From assembly GCA_903859205.1 (NCBI GenBank), contig CAIOLM010000027.1, positions 1 through 64,000 on the forward strand: 64,000 nucleotides of DNA, in the 5' to 3' direction. Numbering within the stretch: the stretch's first letter is position 1; every line of letters begins with the position of its first letter. The notes beneath the pieces are model-generated. The model was not told where the DNA came from and did not search any database. It saw only the letters and a list, made by a program, of their open reading frames with translations. The stretch is from an uncultured Microbacteriaceae bacterium. Its GTDB lineage: Bacteria > Actinomycetota > Actinomycetes > Actinomycetales > Microbacteriaceae. Below are positions 20,838-29,793 of the stretch, one piece after another. Made by a program: the position numbers and the translations under genes.

Positions 20838-21809
20838 TCAAGTCTGACAGCTGGGGCACCAATAGAGCTTGCGCGACGCCATCATTTCGAGACGGATGTT
20901 CGTGCCGCACTTTCGACAGGGCAACCCCTCGCGCTTGTAGACCCAGTGTCGATCTGCTCGGTTGGCCATGGCGGCTTCCCACTTCTTGCCGCGCAATCCA
21001 TCCATGGTCATCATCTGCCCGGTTTCGACACCGATGGAGAGAAGCTTGACCCAATCTTTCCAAAGCGCGTTGGCCTCGTCGAGAGTGAGCTTGTTGCCCG
21101 GTTTATAAGGGTCGAGGCCGGCCCGAAAGAGCATCTCAGCCCGATATACATTGCCGATACCCGCGACGACAGATTGATCCATCAGCAGGATGCCCACCGG
21201 GGTCGACTTCTTGCGCAGTCGCTCGACAAACTTCTGTTGCGCGCGCTTGCCCGAATCGTGCTGGGGGTCAGGTCCAAGCTTGGCAATCACCGCTTGCACC
21301 TGGTCTTCGTTGAGCAGTTCGCATGCCGTGGGGCCGCGCAGGTCGGCACAGACGGAATCGGTCAGCAGGCGCAGGCGCACTTGACCGACGGGCTCGGGCG
21401 GAAAGCTCTCGAGCTCAGACGACTTCTCTGACTCCGCCATGCGCAGCCGCGACTTTCGTGGCGCACCAATGGAGCTCAACGAGTTTTCGCCGTCGGCGTC
21501 AAGGACAGTGCCGCGCATGTTGGTTTGCCCCATGCGCCCGTTTGCGCTGGCGATGGTGTCATCCAACTCGACCGAACCCGCAAAATCCCAGGCGCCATAG
21601 ATGCCCAGATGCACCCGAATCCACTCGCCTGATTCGAACTTCAGAAACATCTGTTTGCCCACAGCCCAGGATTCGACCATGGTCTGACCAGAAACAGCGG
21701 ATGCCCCTGCAGCGAAGCGCCCCTGTGGCGAACTGGCAACAACGGCACGGCCCACAAAGTTGCGCGCAAACTGACGCGCAATGCGGTGAACGGAATGGCC
21801 CTCAGGCAT
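20838..21809 (-). CDS. Fpg/Nei family DNA glycosylase (endonuclease VIII-like)
   Basis: Base-excision repair glycosylase/AP lyase, 323 residues. It begins MPEGHSVHRIARQF, giving the catalytic Pro2 and Glu3 and the MPEG(H/D) start of the Nei type. The C-terminal zinc finger is present as CRKCGTNI and CPSCQT. The start ATG at 21809 shares a base with the stop of rpiB (TAATG), so translation is coupled. An upstream in-frame extension would run through rpiB and was discarded. It resembles the actinobacterial Nei1/Nei2 group more than Fpg. Confidence 0.92.
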   Translation of the reverse strand: MPEGHSVHRIARQFARNFVGRAVVASSPQGRFAAGASAVSGQTMVESWAVGKQMFLKFESGEWIRVHLGIYGAWDFAGSVELDDTIASANGRMGQTNMRGTVLDADGENSLSSIGAPRKSRLRMAESEKSSELESFPPEPVGQVRLRLLTDSVCADLRGPTACELLNEDQVQAVIAKLGPDPQHDSGKRAQQKFVERLRKKSTPVGILLMDQSVVAGIGNVYRAEMLFRAGLDPYKPGNKLTLDEANALWKDWVKLLSIGVETGQMMTMDGLRGKKWEAAMANRADRHWVYKREGLPCRKCGTNIRLEMMASRKLYWCPSCQT

Positions 21810-22300
21810 TAGGAGTGGTCGACACCCTTGCCAGCGATGTCGCCCGTGGCTTCGTATTCGGCCAACTGAGCGATGCGGCGAACGTGGCGCTCTTCGCCAG
21901 GGAACGGTTCGGCAATAAATGCGTCGATGAACGCGACGGCTTCTTCGACCGTGTGCTGACGCGCACCGATCGAGATGACGTTGGCGTTGTTGTGCTCGCG
22001 GGCCAGTTTGGCGGTCGAGATGTTCCACACCAGTGCGGCTCGGCATCCGGTGACCTTGTTGGCAGCAATTTGCTCGCCGTTGCCACTCCCGCCGAAAACC
22101 ACACCAAGGGCCTCGACACCAGCAGACTGATCGCGTACAACAGCTGCTGCCGCATTTATGCAGAAGGCCGGGTAGTCATCAAGTGCATCGAATTCTTTGG
22201 GCCCGTGGTCGACGACCTCGTGACCAGCAGCAGACAAGTGCGACTGCAGAAACTGACTGAATTCAAGACCGGCGTGGTCAGTGGCGATATGGATGCGCAT
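21809..22300 (-). CDS. rpiB: ribose-5-phosphate isomerase B
   Basis: Interconverts ribose 5-phosphate and ribulose 5-phosphate in the pentose phosphate pathway. It has 163 residues. ATDHAGLEF at the N-terminus and the phosphate-binding FGGSGNGEQIAANK segment are conserved. The usual catalytic-region Cys/Ser position reads GGSGNGE, as in actinobacterial RpiB. It shares one base with the following glycosylase gene and is divergent from pepN. Confidence 0.95.
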   Translation of the reverse strand: MRIHIATDHAGLEFSQFLQSHLSAAGHEVVDHGPKEFDALDDYPAFCINAAAAVVRDQSAGVEALGVVFGGSGNGEQIAANKVTGCRAALVWNISTAKLAREHNNANVISIGARQHTVEEAVAFIDAFIAEPFPGEERHVRRIAQLAEYEATGDIAGKGVDHS

Positions 22301-22366
22301 TCCTTGATTTTAGGGTGGATAGGCTAAACACAACGCGACGCAAGACCGCAAAGAATCGGAGAAATC

Positions 22367-24916
22367 GTGCCCGGAGAAAACCTCACTCGTCTCGAAGCTC
22401 AGGAACGCGCAGCTGCTATTGCTGTCGAGTCATACGGCATCAAACTTGACTTGACCCGAGGCGCCGACGTTTTCGGCAGCACGACAACCGCGATCTTCAG
22501 CGCGACTGAGGGCACCAACACCTTTATCGATGCCATCGCCCCCAAGATTCACTCGATCACGCTGAACGGCGTCGAGCTCGACCCGGCAAAGGTTTTCGAC
22601 GGCGCGCGCATCCAGCTGAACGGCCTGGCCTCCAAAAACGAACTCGTCGTTGATGGCGACTTCGCCTATACAAACACTGGTGAGGGCCTGCACCGATTTG
22701 TCGACCCCGTCGACGGCGAGGTCTACCTGTACAGCCAGTTCGAGGTGCCCGACTCTCGTCGCGTGTTCACCGTTTTCGAGCAACCTGACCTCAAAGCCAC
22801 CTTCCAGTTCACCGTCACTGCACCGAGCGCATGGCACGTCATGAGCAACCAGCCCACGCCGCCCGCAGTCGCCAACGGCGACGGTTCATCGACGTGGGCG
22901 TTTGGCCACACCCCGCGACTTTCGTCGTACGTGACCGCGATTGTCGCCGGCCCCTACGTGGGCACCACGGGCGAGCTGACCAGCCGCGACGGACGCATCA
23001 TTCCGCTGGGCGCATACTGCCGCGCATCCCTTGCCTCGAACCTCGACGCCGAGTACATCTTCGACAAGACCCGCGAGGGCTTCGCGTTCTTCGAGGAGAA
23101 GTTCGACTTCGCCTACCCGTTTGACAAGTACGATCAGATCTTCGTGCCCGAGTTCAACGCCGGCGCTATGGAAAACGCCGGATGCATCACCTTCACCGAG
23201 GCATATGTGTTCCGCTCCAAGGTCAGCACCGCCATGCGCGAGCGTCGAGTCATCACGATTCTGCACGAGCTCGCCCACATGTGGTTCGGCGACCTCGTCA
23301 CCATGCGCTGGTGGAACGACCTGTGGCTCAACGAGTCATTCGCCGAGTGGGCCGCCGCCCTGGCCTCGGCCGAGGCAACCGAGTGGAAAGAAGCGTGGAC
23401 CAGCTTCGCTTCGATGGAGAAGAGCTGGGCCTACCGCCAGGATCAGCTTCCCTCGACGCACCCAATTGTTGCCGAGATTCCCGACCTCGACTCGGTTCGC
23501 GTGAACTTCGACGGCATCACCTACGCCAAGGGCGCATCCGTTCTCAAGCAGCTCAGTGCCTGGGTCGGCGAGGAGGCATTCCTCAAGGGTGTGAGCGCGT
23601 ACTTCAAGAAGCACAAGTTTGCCAACACCGAGCTGACTGACCTGCTTGTCGAGCTCGAGAAGGCCAGTGGCCGTGACCTCAGCGGCTGGTCGAAGATCTG
23701 GCTCGAGACTGCGGGCGTCAACACGCTTCGCCCCGAGCTGAGCGTCGATGCCTCGGGCAACATCACCTCATTCGCCGTCACTCAGAGCGCGCACCCGGGC
23801 TGGCCGACGATTCGCCCACACCGCCTGGGCATTGGTTTCTACAGCCTCAACGGAGGCAAGCTCGAGCGCACGCAGCGCTTCGAGTTCGACGTCGATGGTG
23901 AGCGCACCGAAATTGCCGAGCTGGTAGGCAAGACCCGGCCCGACTTCATTCTGCTTAACGACGACGACCTCGCCTACGCAAAGATTCGTCTCGACGAGCA
24001 CTCGCTGAAGGTTGCCATCAAGCACCTCTCAGGAATTGCCGACCCACTCGCCCGCTCGCTCGTCTGGGGAGCCGCATGGGACGCAACTCGCGATACCGAA
24101 ACTCCTGCCCGCGACTTCATCGACCTCGTTCTTGGCAACATTGCGACCGAGTCGGAGTCGACCACCGTTCGCACGGTTATTGGTCAGCTGCTCTCGGCAA
24201 CGAATGCCTACACCGCGCCGTCGACCCGCTCAGCAGCCCAGCAACGCGTAGCTAACGAGCTCTGGGCGCTCGCTCAGGCGGCCGAGGCAGGAAGTGACAC
24301 TCAGTTCCAGTTGCTCAAGGCGTTCGGTCAGATGGCTTCCTCCGACGAGCACCTCGATGTCATCGCATCACTTCGCTCCGGAGCGACGAGCCTGGCCGGC
24401 CTTGAAATTGACACCGACCTCGGCTGGGAGTTGCTCATTGCGCTTGCAGCGGGCGGTCGCGCATCCAATGCGGACATCGACAAGTACCTTGACGAAGACA
24501 ACACCGCCACTGGCGCGCAGTCGGCCGCGCACGCTCGCGCCGCCCTTCCGGGTGCGGCGAACAAGCAAACCGCGTGGGACTCAGTGTGGGTCGCCGACGA
24601 CAAGCCGAACCTCATCGTTCGCGCAACGGGCTTGGGCTTTGGACGTGCCGCAGACACCAGCGTGTTCGTTCCGTTCATCGCTCAGTACTTCGACAACATC
24701 CAGCGCGTGTGGGAGGACCGCAGCTACGCGATTGCCGACGAACTACTTGAGGGCTTCTACCCGGCATCGCTGGCCGACGAAAACCTCGCTACGCACACGC
24801 GTGCCTGGCTCGACACCCATAAGGATGTTGAACCGCCGCTTCGTCGTTATGTAGTCGAATGGCTGGCCGGCGTCGAGCGCTCGCTGGCCGCTCAGGCCCG
24901 AGACGCACAGGGATAG
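22367..24916 (+). CDS. pepN: aminopeptidase N
   Basis: Cytosolic M1-family zinc metallopeptidase removing N-terminal residues, 849 residues. The exopeptidase motif GAMEN is in NAGAMENAGC at about 265-269, and the zinc site HELAHMW at about 300 is followed by a downstream Glu (NESFAEW). The ERAP1-type C-terminal helical domain is complete. It starts with GTG at 22367 behind GGAGAAA. The MscS gene begins 3 nt after the stop and the globin gene overlaps that one, so these three likely form one transcript. Confidence 0.96.
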   Translation: MPGENLTRLEAQERAAAIAVESYGIKLDLTRGADVFGSTTTAIFSATEGTNTFIDAIAPKIHSITLNGVELDPAKVFDGARIQLNGLASKNELVVDGDFAYTNTGEGLHRFVDPVDGEVYLYSQFEVPDSRRVFTVFEQPDLKATFQFTVTAPSAWHVMSNQPTPPAVANGDGSSTWAFGHTPRLSSYVTAIVAGPYVGTTGELTSRDGRIIPLGAYCRASLASNLDAEYIFDKTREGFAFFEEKFDFAYPFDKYDQIFVPEFNAGAMENAGCITFTEAYVFRSKVSTAMRERRVITILHELAHMWFGDLVTMRWWNDLWLNESFAEWAAALASAEATEWKEAWTSFASMEKSWAYRQDQLPSTHPIVAEIPDLDSVRVNFDGITYAKGASVLKQLSAWVGEEAFLKGVSAYFKKHKFANTELTDLLVELEKASGRDLSGWSKIWLETAGVNTLRPELSVDASGNITSFAVTQSAHPGWPTIRPHRLGIGFYSLNGGKLERTQRFEFDVDGERTEIAELVGKTRPDFILLNDDDLAYAKIRLDEHSLKVAIKHLSGIADPLARSLVWGAAWDATRDTETPARDFIDLVLGNIATESESTTVRTVIGQLLSATNAYTAPSTRSAAQQRVANELWALAQAAEAGSDTQFQLLKAFGQMASSDEHLDVIASLRSGATSLAGLEIDTDLGWELLIALAAGGRASNADIDKYLDEDNTATGAQSAAHARAALPGAANKQTAWDSVWVADDKPNLIVRATGLGFGRAADTSVFVPFIAQYFDNIQRVWEDRSYAIADELLEGFYPASLADENLATHTRAWLDTHKDVEPPLRRYVVEWLAGVERSLAAQARDAQG

Positions 24917-24919
24917 TCC

Positions 24920-25507
24920 ATGAACAACTTTTGGCACGACGTGCTCAACATCGCCATGCCGTTCGCCTATGTGCTGACGGTCGTCGTAACCATCGGTCTT
25001 GCGATTCTGGTGCGGTTCATTCTGATCAAGATCAACAACCGCATCATTCGCAACATCGTTGATGGAGTCGACAAGAAGACGCGCAAGGCAGAGCGCACGG
25101 GTAAGCCGGTTGCCTTGAGCCCGCGTGCCAAGCAGCGCGCTCGCACCATGGGTAGCGTGCTCAACAACAGCGTTACCTGGGTTGTCGTTGCGATCACCCT
25201 CATCGTGGTTCTGCAAGAACTCGGCGTGAGCGTTGTCGCCATCGCAGCCTCGGCCGGTATTGCCACAGCCGTGATTGGTTTTGGTGCGCAGAACGTGATC
25301 AAGGACATCCTGAACGGTTTGTTCTTGGTCTTCGAAGACCAGTTCGGTGTTGGCGACGAGGTTGACCTCGGTCTGGCAACCGGAACCGTTGAAGAAGTCG
25401 GCGTGCGCGTAACCAAGGTGCGCGACAAAGCTGGCGTGCTCTGGTTCGTGCGCAACGGTGAAATCGTGCGCGTGGGCAACCTCTCGCAGGTCAAGAAAAA
25501 GAAGTAG
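24920..25507 (+). CDS. small MscS-family mechanosensitive channel
   Basis: 195 residues. Two to three hydrophobic segments (about 9-35, 82-100, 105-125), then the pore-lining MscS helix (ASAGIATAVIGFGAQNVIKDIL) and the beta domain (FLVFEDQFGVGDEV). It is shorter than E. coli MscS (286) because the C-terminal alpha/beta cage is missing; the protein ends soon after the beta domain in a basic VKKKK. It would release solutes on hypo-osmotic shock. Its TAG overlaps the GTG start of the globin gene. Confidence 0.88.
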   Translation: MNNFWHDVLNIAMPFAYVLTVVVTIGLAILVRFILIKINNRIIRNIVDGVDKKTRKAERTGKPVALSPRAKQRARTMGSVLNNSVTWVVVAITLIVVLQELGVSVVAIAASAGIATAVIGFGAQNVIKDILNGLFLVFEDQFGVGDEVDLGLATGTVEEVGVRVTKVRDKAGVLWFVRNGEIVRVGNLSQVKKKK

Positions 25508-25881
25508 TGAGCGAATACGACGAAGTGGGCGGACGCCCCACGTTCGCCAAGCTCGCACACGCGTTTTATCAGGGCGTAGCGACAGACCCGGTTCTGCGAC
25601 CAATGTACCCCGAAGACGACCTTGGCCCTGCCGAAGAGCGCCTTCTACTGTTTCTTGAGCAGTATTGGGGTGGGCCCACGACCTACAGCGACACCCGCGG
25701 TCACCCTCGGCTTCGCATGCGACACAACCCCTACAAGATCAACCCGGATGCGCGCGAACGCTGGCTCACGCACATGACGGCTGCGGTTGACTCGCTCGGG
25801 CTCGCTCCTCTGCAGCACGAGATGATGATGGATTACCTCACCCGCGCAGCCACCGCGATGGTCAACACCTTCGACGACTAG
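25507..25881 (+). CDS. glbO: group II truncated haemoglobin
   Basis: Small haem protein of the trHbO type, 124 residues. It shows the FYQGVATDPVLRPMYP helix-B/CD region, YWGGPTTYS, the proximal histidine in RMRHNPYKI and the group-II Trp in ERWLTHM. The group is common in actinobacteria and is associated with O2/NO or peroxide chemistry, but no role is proven here. It starts with GTG overlapping the MscS stop. Its last 4 bp overlap the convergent gene at 25878. Confidence 0.93.
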   Translation: MSEYDEVGGRPTFAKLAHAFYQGVATDPVLRPMYPEDDLGPAEERLLLFLEQYWGGPTTYSDTRGHPRLRMRHNPYKINPDARERWLTHMTAAVDSLGLAPLQHEMMMDYLTRAATAMVNTFDD

Positions 25882-26516
25882 CGACTGAGAACGTGACCAC
25901 GCGACGAGGTGAGCCGCGACCACGGGCCACTCGAACTCAGCATGAGCTGCTCCCCCTCGGGAATGAAGCCGAGACCAAAGGCGGCGAATGCTGCGCCGGC
26001 AGGAACCTGCACCTGGTCTGTGTTGCCGACCGAAAACATGGTGCGCCCCCAAGTGTCGCGACGGACTTGGTCGACAATCTTCAGGCCCAAACCGTTGGCG
26101 GCAGCAACTTCGGTGATGCCAGCTTCAGCAACCGCAACCAGCTGCATGGAATCAACCTGCCCGAGTTCGACCCAGTTCGATGCCGGAGGCGTCACCCCGG
26201 CCCACGAGATTCCTGCCTGACCAACCGGCAGCGGAAACTCGTGCACCTCGCGCGCCAATCGCTCCTGCACCCCTGCAATCAGCACGAGCGTGTCAACGGC
26301 GGGCGCATCGCTGGCGAGTTCAAAGACGCGAACGCCCAGAACCGTGGGGTCGGTATCGAGTAGTCCCTGTTTGGTGAGCACCGCGACCGTGGCCACGAGA
26401 GCTCGACCTGACGAAACCAGCCGAACGTGCTCACAACCCAGGCGAGCGGCTCGTTGCAGAAAGACCGAAAGGTCGGCGGCATCCGCTTGTTCAGCAAGGC
26501 TCAGGAGGGAAGTCAT
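25878..26516 (-). CDS. conserved actinobacterial protein, unknown function
   Basis: 212 residues, soluble, without signal peptide or recognisable catalytic motif. It is built of alternating hydrophobic segments (VRLVSSGRALVATVAVLT, DTLVLIAGVQERLA, LQLVAVAEAGITEV). A perfect TAGGAGG ribosome site precedes the ATG. It is divergent from tesB across 47 bp and convergent with the globin gene. I do not recognise a named function. Confidence 0.65.
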   Translation of the reverse strand: MTSLLSLAEQADAADLSVFLQRAARLGCEHVRLVSSGRALVATVAVLTKQGLLDTDPTVLGVRVFELASDAPAVDTLVLIAGVQERLAREVHEFPLPVGQAGISWAGVTPPASNWVELGQVDSMQLVAVAEAGITEVAAANGLGLKIVDQVRRDTWGRTMFSVGNTDQVQVPAGAAFAAFGLGFIPEGEQLMLSSSGPWSRLTSSRGHVLSR

Positions 26517-26563
26517 GTTGCCTCCTAAACTAGCGAAGAACGAACTTGTTGAATCGAGGAACG

Positions 26564-27433
26564 ATGCACCCCAACGTTGAGCTGATGCTCTCGGCGCTCG
26601 ACCTCAGCGCATCCGAGGCGCACACCAGCGAAGACCTGTTCACCGCCCCGAGTATCAAGATGCCCCACAATCGCGTCTATGGCGGTCAAGTCATGGCTCA
26701 ATCGCTCGTGGCCGCCATGCGCACGGTTGAGCCCGATCGCACGGTGCATTCGATGCATGGCTACTTTCTGCGCCCGGGTGACGACACCCAGAGCATCACT
26801 TTCTCGGTCGATCGCATTCATGATGGGCGGTCGTTTTCAACCCGCCGCACACAGGCCTATCAAAACAGCGTTCCCATCTTCTCCATGATCGCCTCGTTCC
26901 AAACCGAGGACGGCGGCCTCGACCACTACGAGCCCATGCCCGCCGGCATCACGCCTCCCGAAGACCTGCCGAGCCCGGCTGAGCTGTTTGCAAACGCTCC
27001 CGATCCACGCGCCGCCTACTGGGCCAACCAGCGCCCGTTCGACCTGCGGTATGTGAATGGACCGATCTACCTCGATATTCCGGGGCCGCACATTGCCCGA
27101 CAGGCTATTTGGATGCGCTGCCTCGACGCACTCCCCGAGGACCCGAACATTCATCTGGCCGCCCTCGCGTACGCAAGCGACTACCCGATTCTCGAGCCCA
27201 TCTACCGTCGTCACGGTGTTCCGTGGGCGACGCCTGGGCTCAAAGCGGCGAGCCTCGACCACGCGATGTGGTTCCACCGGCCCGTCAGGGCAGATGAGTG
27301 GTTGCTCTACGTTCAGGAATCACCCAGCGCCCAGGGTGGGCGGGGCTTGAGTCTCGGGCGCATCTACAGCCGGGATGGTGTTCTCGTGGCTAGCGTCGCT
27401 CAAGAGGGAACGGTTAGAGTCCCGGGCGTTTAG
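26564..27433 (+). CDS. tesB: acyl-CoA thioesterase II
   Basis: Double-hotdog thioesterase that hydrolyses medium- and long-chain acyl-CoA, 289 residues. The N-terminal hotdog has the VYGGQVMAQSLVAA signature and MHGYFLRPGD. The C-terminal hotdog has HAMWFHRP and a late GRIYSRDGVLVASVAQEG strand. I chose the ATG at 26564 because GAGGA sits 5 nt before it; the TTG at 26546 has none. Its last 114 bp overlap the convergent membrane-protein gene. Confidence 0.93.
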   Translation: MHPNVELMLSALDLSASEAHTSEDLFTAPSIKMPHNRVYGGQVMAQSLVAAMRTVEPDRTVHSMHGYFLRPGDDTQSITFSVDRIHDGRSFSTRRTQAYQNSVPIFSMIASFQTEDGGLDHYEPMPAGITPPEDLPSPAELFANAPDPRAAYWANQRPFDLRYVNGPIYLDIPGPHIARQAIWMRCLDALPEDPNIHLAALAYASDYPILEPIYRRHGVPWATPGLKAASLDHAMWFHRPVRADEWLLYVQESPSAQGGRGLSLGRIYSRDGVLVASVAQEGTVRVPGV

Positions 27434-29125
27434 CCAGGTCACGAGCCCGTAGGCGGCGATTGCGACGAGGGCGTACACAATCACGATTGCAACCCACGCC
27501 GCGAACGATGAGCTCGTGTTGGTCCAGGCACTTGGTGCAGGAAGAATGACGACCACATAAGCGAGCATGCCGATGGCGTACATCACTGCCCACACCCATT
27601 TCTTCCATTTGTAAAGCGCAACCCCTCCCAGCCCGGCAACGGGCAAAAGCGCCAACGGGATGGTCGAGAATGCCTCGATCGTGAGTGTGCTCATGAACTC
27701 CCCAGCACTGACTTGCCCGAAGCCAAGAAATGCCTGCATTCGCGTGACGGGACCCCCGTCCGCACCCGAAATGCCATCGCTAAAGAGATGAATTGACGCG
27801 AGCCAGGAGAAGATGATCCACGCGGCCAACCCGACGGCGAACGTGTAGACGGTGACGACAAGCGAAACAATCGCCTCGGTTGCCTTCGAAATTTGATTAC
27901 CGAGCTCTAGGGCGAGCACGCTTCCAAACACCATTGCCGGGTCGATGTGAGTCAGACGGGCAAAAAATACCGTCCCAGCCACGATGAGCAAGAAGAACGG
28001 CTTCGCCGTGAGGTCGGGATAATCCTGACCGTTGTGATTCTTGGTGACGCGCCAGGCAAGGTAAGTCGAACCGAAATTCATGACCATGAAGACCAAGAAC
28101 ACGGTGATCAGCATGCGGAGTGAGCCCCAGCTGATTCCAAAGCCTGGGTCAGAGAATCCCGCAATGACGGCGGCCGCGAAAAGGAAAGGGATGGCCCATG
28201 GGCCACTAATGGTGGCGTTGACCCAGGCGAAGCGACGTCGTCGAGAAGTTCTCTCGTGCATCTTTTCGACTGCCGAACTCAGCAACATTGACGGAAAGGC
28301 CACGAGCGCGCCCAGAACAGCCGTGGCTCCGGCTCCTGCGGCCACGGCAGGCAAGAGTTTCTCGAGGTCGATAGGGCGAAGTCCGCTGAAAATGCTCTGC
28401 GCAAAGAATGACCCCGCGTCTACCGCAGGACCGCGAAGTGTAGGCACAATCGATGGATGCGCCGGCACAGTGATGCTGAACTTAACCGTGTTTCCAATCG
28501 TGGGAACGCAGTCATAGCCAACCCAAGAGCGGTCGGGCCAGGTCTTTCGACAGGCAGGATCCACGTATGAGCCGGTGAAATCTACGCCGACCAAGAACAG
28601 GCTGTGCGTCCCCTCCCCGATGAGCGAGTACGGCACCTCAACAGTCCAGTTTCCTGAGGCGTCTCGAAACCCCGGTGTCGCGGCATCAGACCACGTTGAA
28701 GCGCTTGAGCAGGCATCTTCGATTCGCTTCTCAAGCGCATCTGAGGTCCATGCGCCAGCGGCGCTCAGCCCAACAGCGGCATTGAATGCTGCCCGCGTGG
28801 GAAATTCGGCGAAGTACTTCTGAACCACCGCTTCGCGGCACGCGCCATCTTTTTTTACTGCCGCGACTGCCTCTTCAGGTGAGGCAAACGTGCCACCGCG
28901 CTTTTCCCACGAGCCCACATACTGGGTCGGGTCAGAGATGGCCATGCGCCAGAACCACGCGCCGCTCTCGTCGTGAACGGCAACGGCTGTTTTATTGCCA
29001 ACCGGCGACACGATGGATGGTGCGTCTGCCGCGCGCGCCGAGCTTGGAGCCAGTGCAATAAGCGCAGCGAAGAGAACCGCTCCCAGGGCACTAGCCAGAA
29101 GCGCGATGCGGCGCGCGAGGGTCAT
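27320..29125 (-). CDS. polytopic membrane protein of the SipW locus, unknown
   Basis: 601 residues. A signal peptide (RIALLASALGAVLFAALIAL, cleavage near ARA-ADAP) is followed by an exported domain of about 220 residues containing Cys pairs, then about eight to nine membrane segments between ~260 and 560 and a 40-residue tail. I do not recognise the family. It is the last gene of the SipW-type cluster and directly abuts the gene before it (TAA then ATG). Its tail is encoded opposite the conserved end of tesB. Position and topology suggest a role in anchoring, export or assembly of the locus's surface proteins; this is inference. Confidence 0.75.
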   Translation of the reverse strand: MTLARRIALLASALGAVLFAALIALAPSSARAADAPSIVSPVGNKTAVAVHDESGAWFWRMAISDPTQYVGSWEKRGGTFASPEEAVAAVKKDGACREAVVQKYFAEFPTRAAFNAAVGLSAAGAWTSDALEKRIEDACSSASTWSDAATPGFRDASGNWTVEVPYSLIGEGTHSLFLVGVDFTGSYVDPACRKTWPDRSWVGYDCVPTIGNTVKFSITVPAHPSIVPTLRGPAVDAGSFFAQSIFSGLRPIDLEKLLPAVAAGAGATAVLGALVAFPSMLLSSAVEKMHERTSRRRRFAWVNATISGPWAIPFLFAAAVIAGFSDPGFGISWGSLRMLITVFLVFMVMNFGSTYLAWRVTKNHNGQDYPDLTAKPFFLLIVAGTVFFARLTHIDPAMVFGSVLALELGNQISKATEAIVSLVVTVYTFAVGLAAWIIFSWLASIHLFSDGISGADGGPVTRMQAFLGFGQVSAGEFMSTLTIEAFSTIPLALLPVAGLGGVALYKWKKWVWAVMYAIGMLAYVVVILPAPSAWTNTSSSFAAWVAIVIVYALVAIAAYGLVTWLNARDSNRSLLSDASHENTIPAVDAPETQAPPTLGAG

Positions 29126-29791
29126 TTACGGCGTGATGCATCCGAGGAAAGGAATGACGGCGACGACCGAGCCTTCGATCTCAGACTCTGAGACTTGCGT
29201 GAAACCTTTGTCGACCTGTAGCAGCACAATCCCATCACCCGTAGCGCCAACGCGACCAACCACATAGCCACCGGACCCAAGACTTGCCACAAGGGTTTGA
29301 CCTGATTCAACGTGATCCACGGGAGCCAAGACTGCCAATGAGCTATTGGCGGCACCAAAGCCCAAGTTGACACCTGCCGTGGGGTGAACAATCTTGAGCG
29401 GACTCATCGAGAAGGCGACGACTCCAGCGAGAATGACTACGACCACCGAAAGCGAGACAATCCATGCCGTTCGCGCTCGTCGACGGGAACGCTGGCGCGA
29501 ACGCTTGGGGGTTTCAATGACCTGTCCATCTGAACTAACCACGGGTTCCTCTTCCTCTTGGATTTTCTTGTTGGAGACTCCGAGCAGGAGTCGAAGTGTT
29601 CTGTTGTCTGGCTTTGCAGTTCCACGCCAGGCTGCCACCTCGATGATGGTGCCCTCTGGGAGTTCTCCGACCAGAAGTTTTTGTCCATCCGGGAGATCGA
29701 GCACGAAGGGCACATCGGGTGTTTGCGAGACGTCACGAGAAGGCTTGTCGACCAAGCGACGGTCATCGTTCTCCCAGGGGTTCTCCGCCAT
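29126..29791 (-). CDS. single-span membrane protein resembling an inactive SipW-type peptidase
   Basis: 221 residues. Cytoplasmic part 1-105 ending in a basic stretch (RSRQRSRRRAR), one membrane segment at about 109-129, then an exported domain. That domain looks like the SipW fold: SSLAVLAPVDHVESGQTLVA lines up with the catalytic GSMVPTINPGDAIV stretch, GRVGATGDGIVL with the HRIIGG part, and EIEGSVVAVIPFLG with the family's closing IPVIG. The catalytic His is replaced by Gly179 and the Ser context is lost. I read it as a pseudo-peptidase or chaperone; the alignment is by eye. Confidence 0.7.
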   Translation of the reverse strand: MAENPWENDDRRLVDKPSRDVSQTPDVPFVLDLPDGQKLLVGELPEGTIIEVAAWRGTAKPDNRTLRLLLGVSNKKIQEEEEPVVSSDGQVIETPKRSRQRSRRRARTAWIVSLSVVVVILAGVVAFSMSPLKIVHPTAGVNLGFGAANSSLAVLAPVDHVESGQTLVASLGSGGYVVGRVGATGDGIVLLQVDKGFTQVSESEIEGSVVAVIPFLGCITP

Positions 29792-29793
29792 AG

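Noticed and set aside
21810-22046. 79-residue N-terminal extension of the Nei-type glycosylase
   Set aside because: Catalytic Pro2/Glu3 must follow the initiator Met, and the extension runs antiframe through rpiB.
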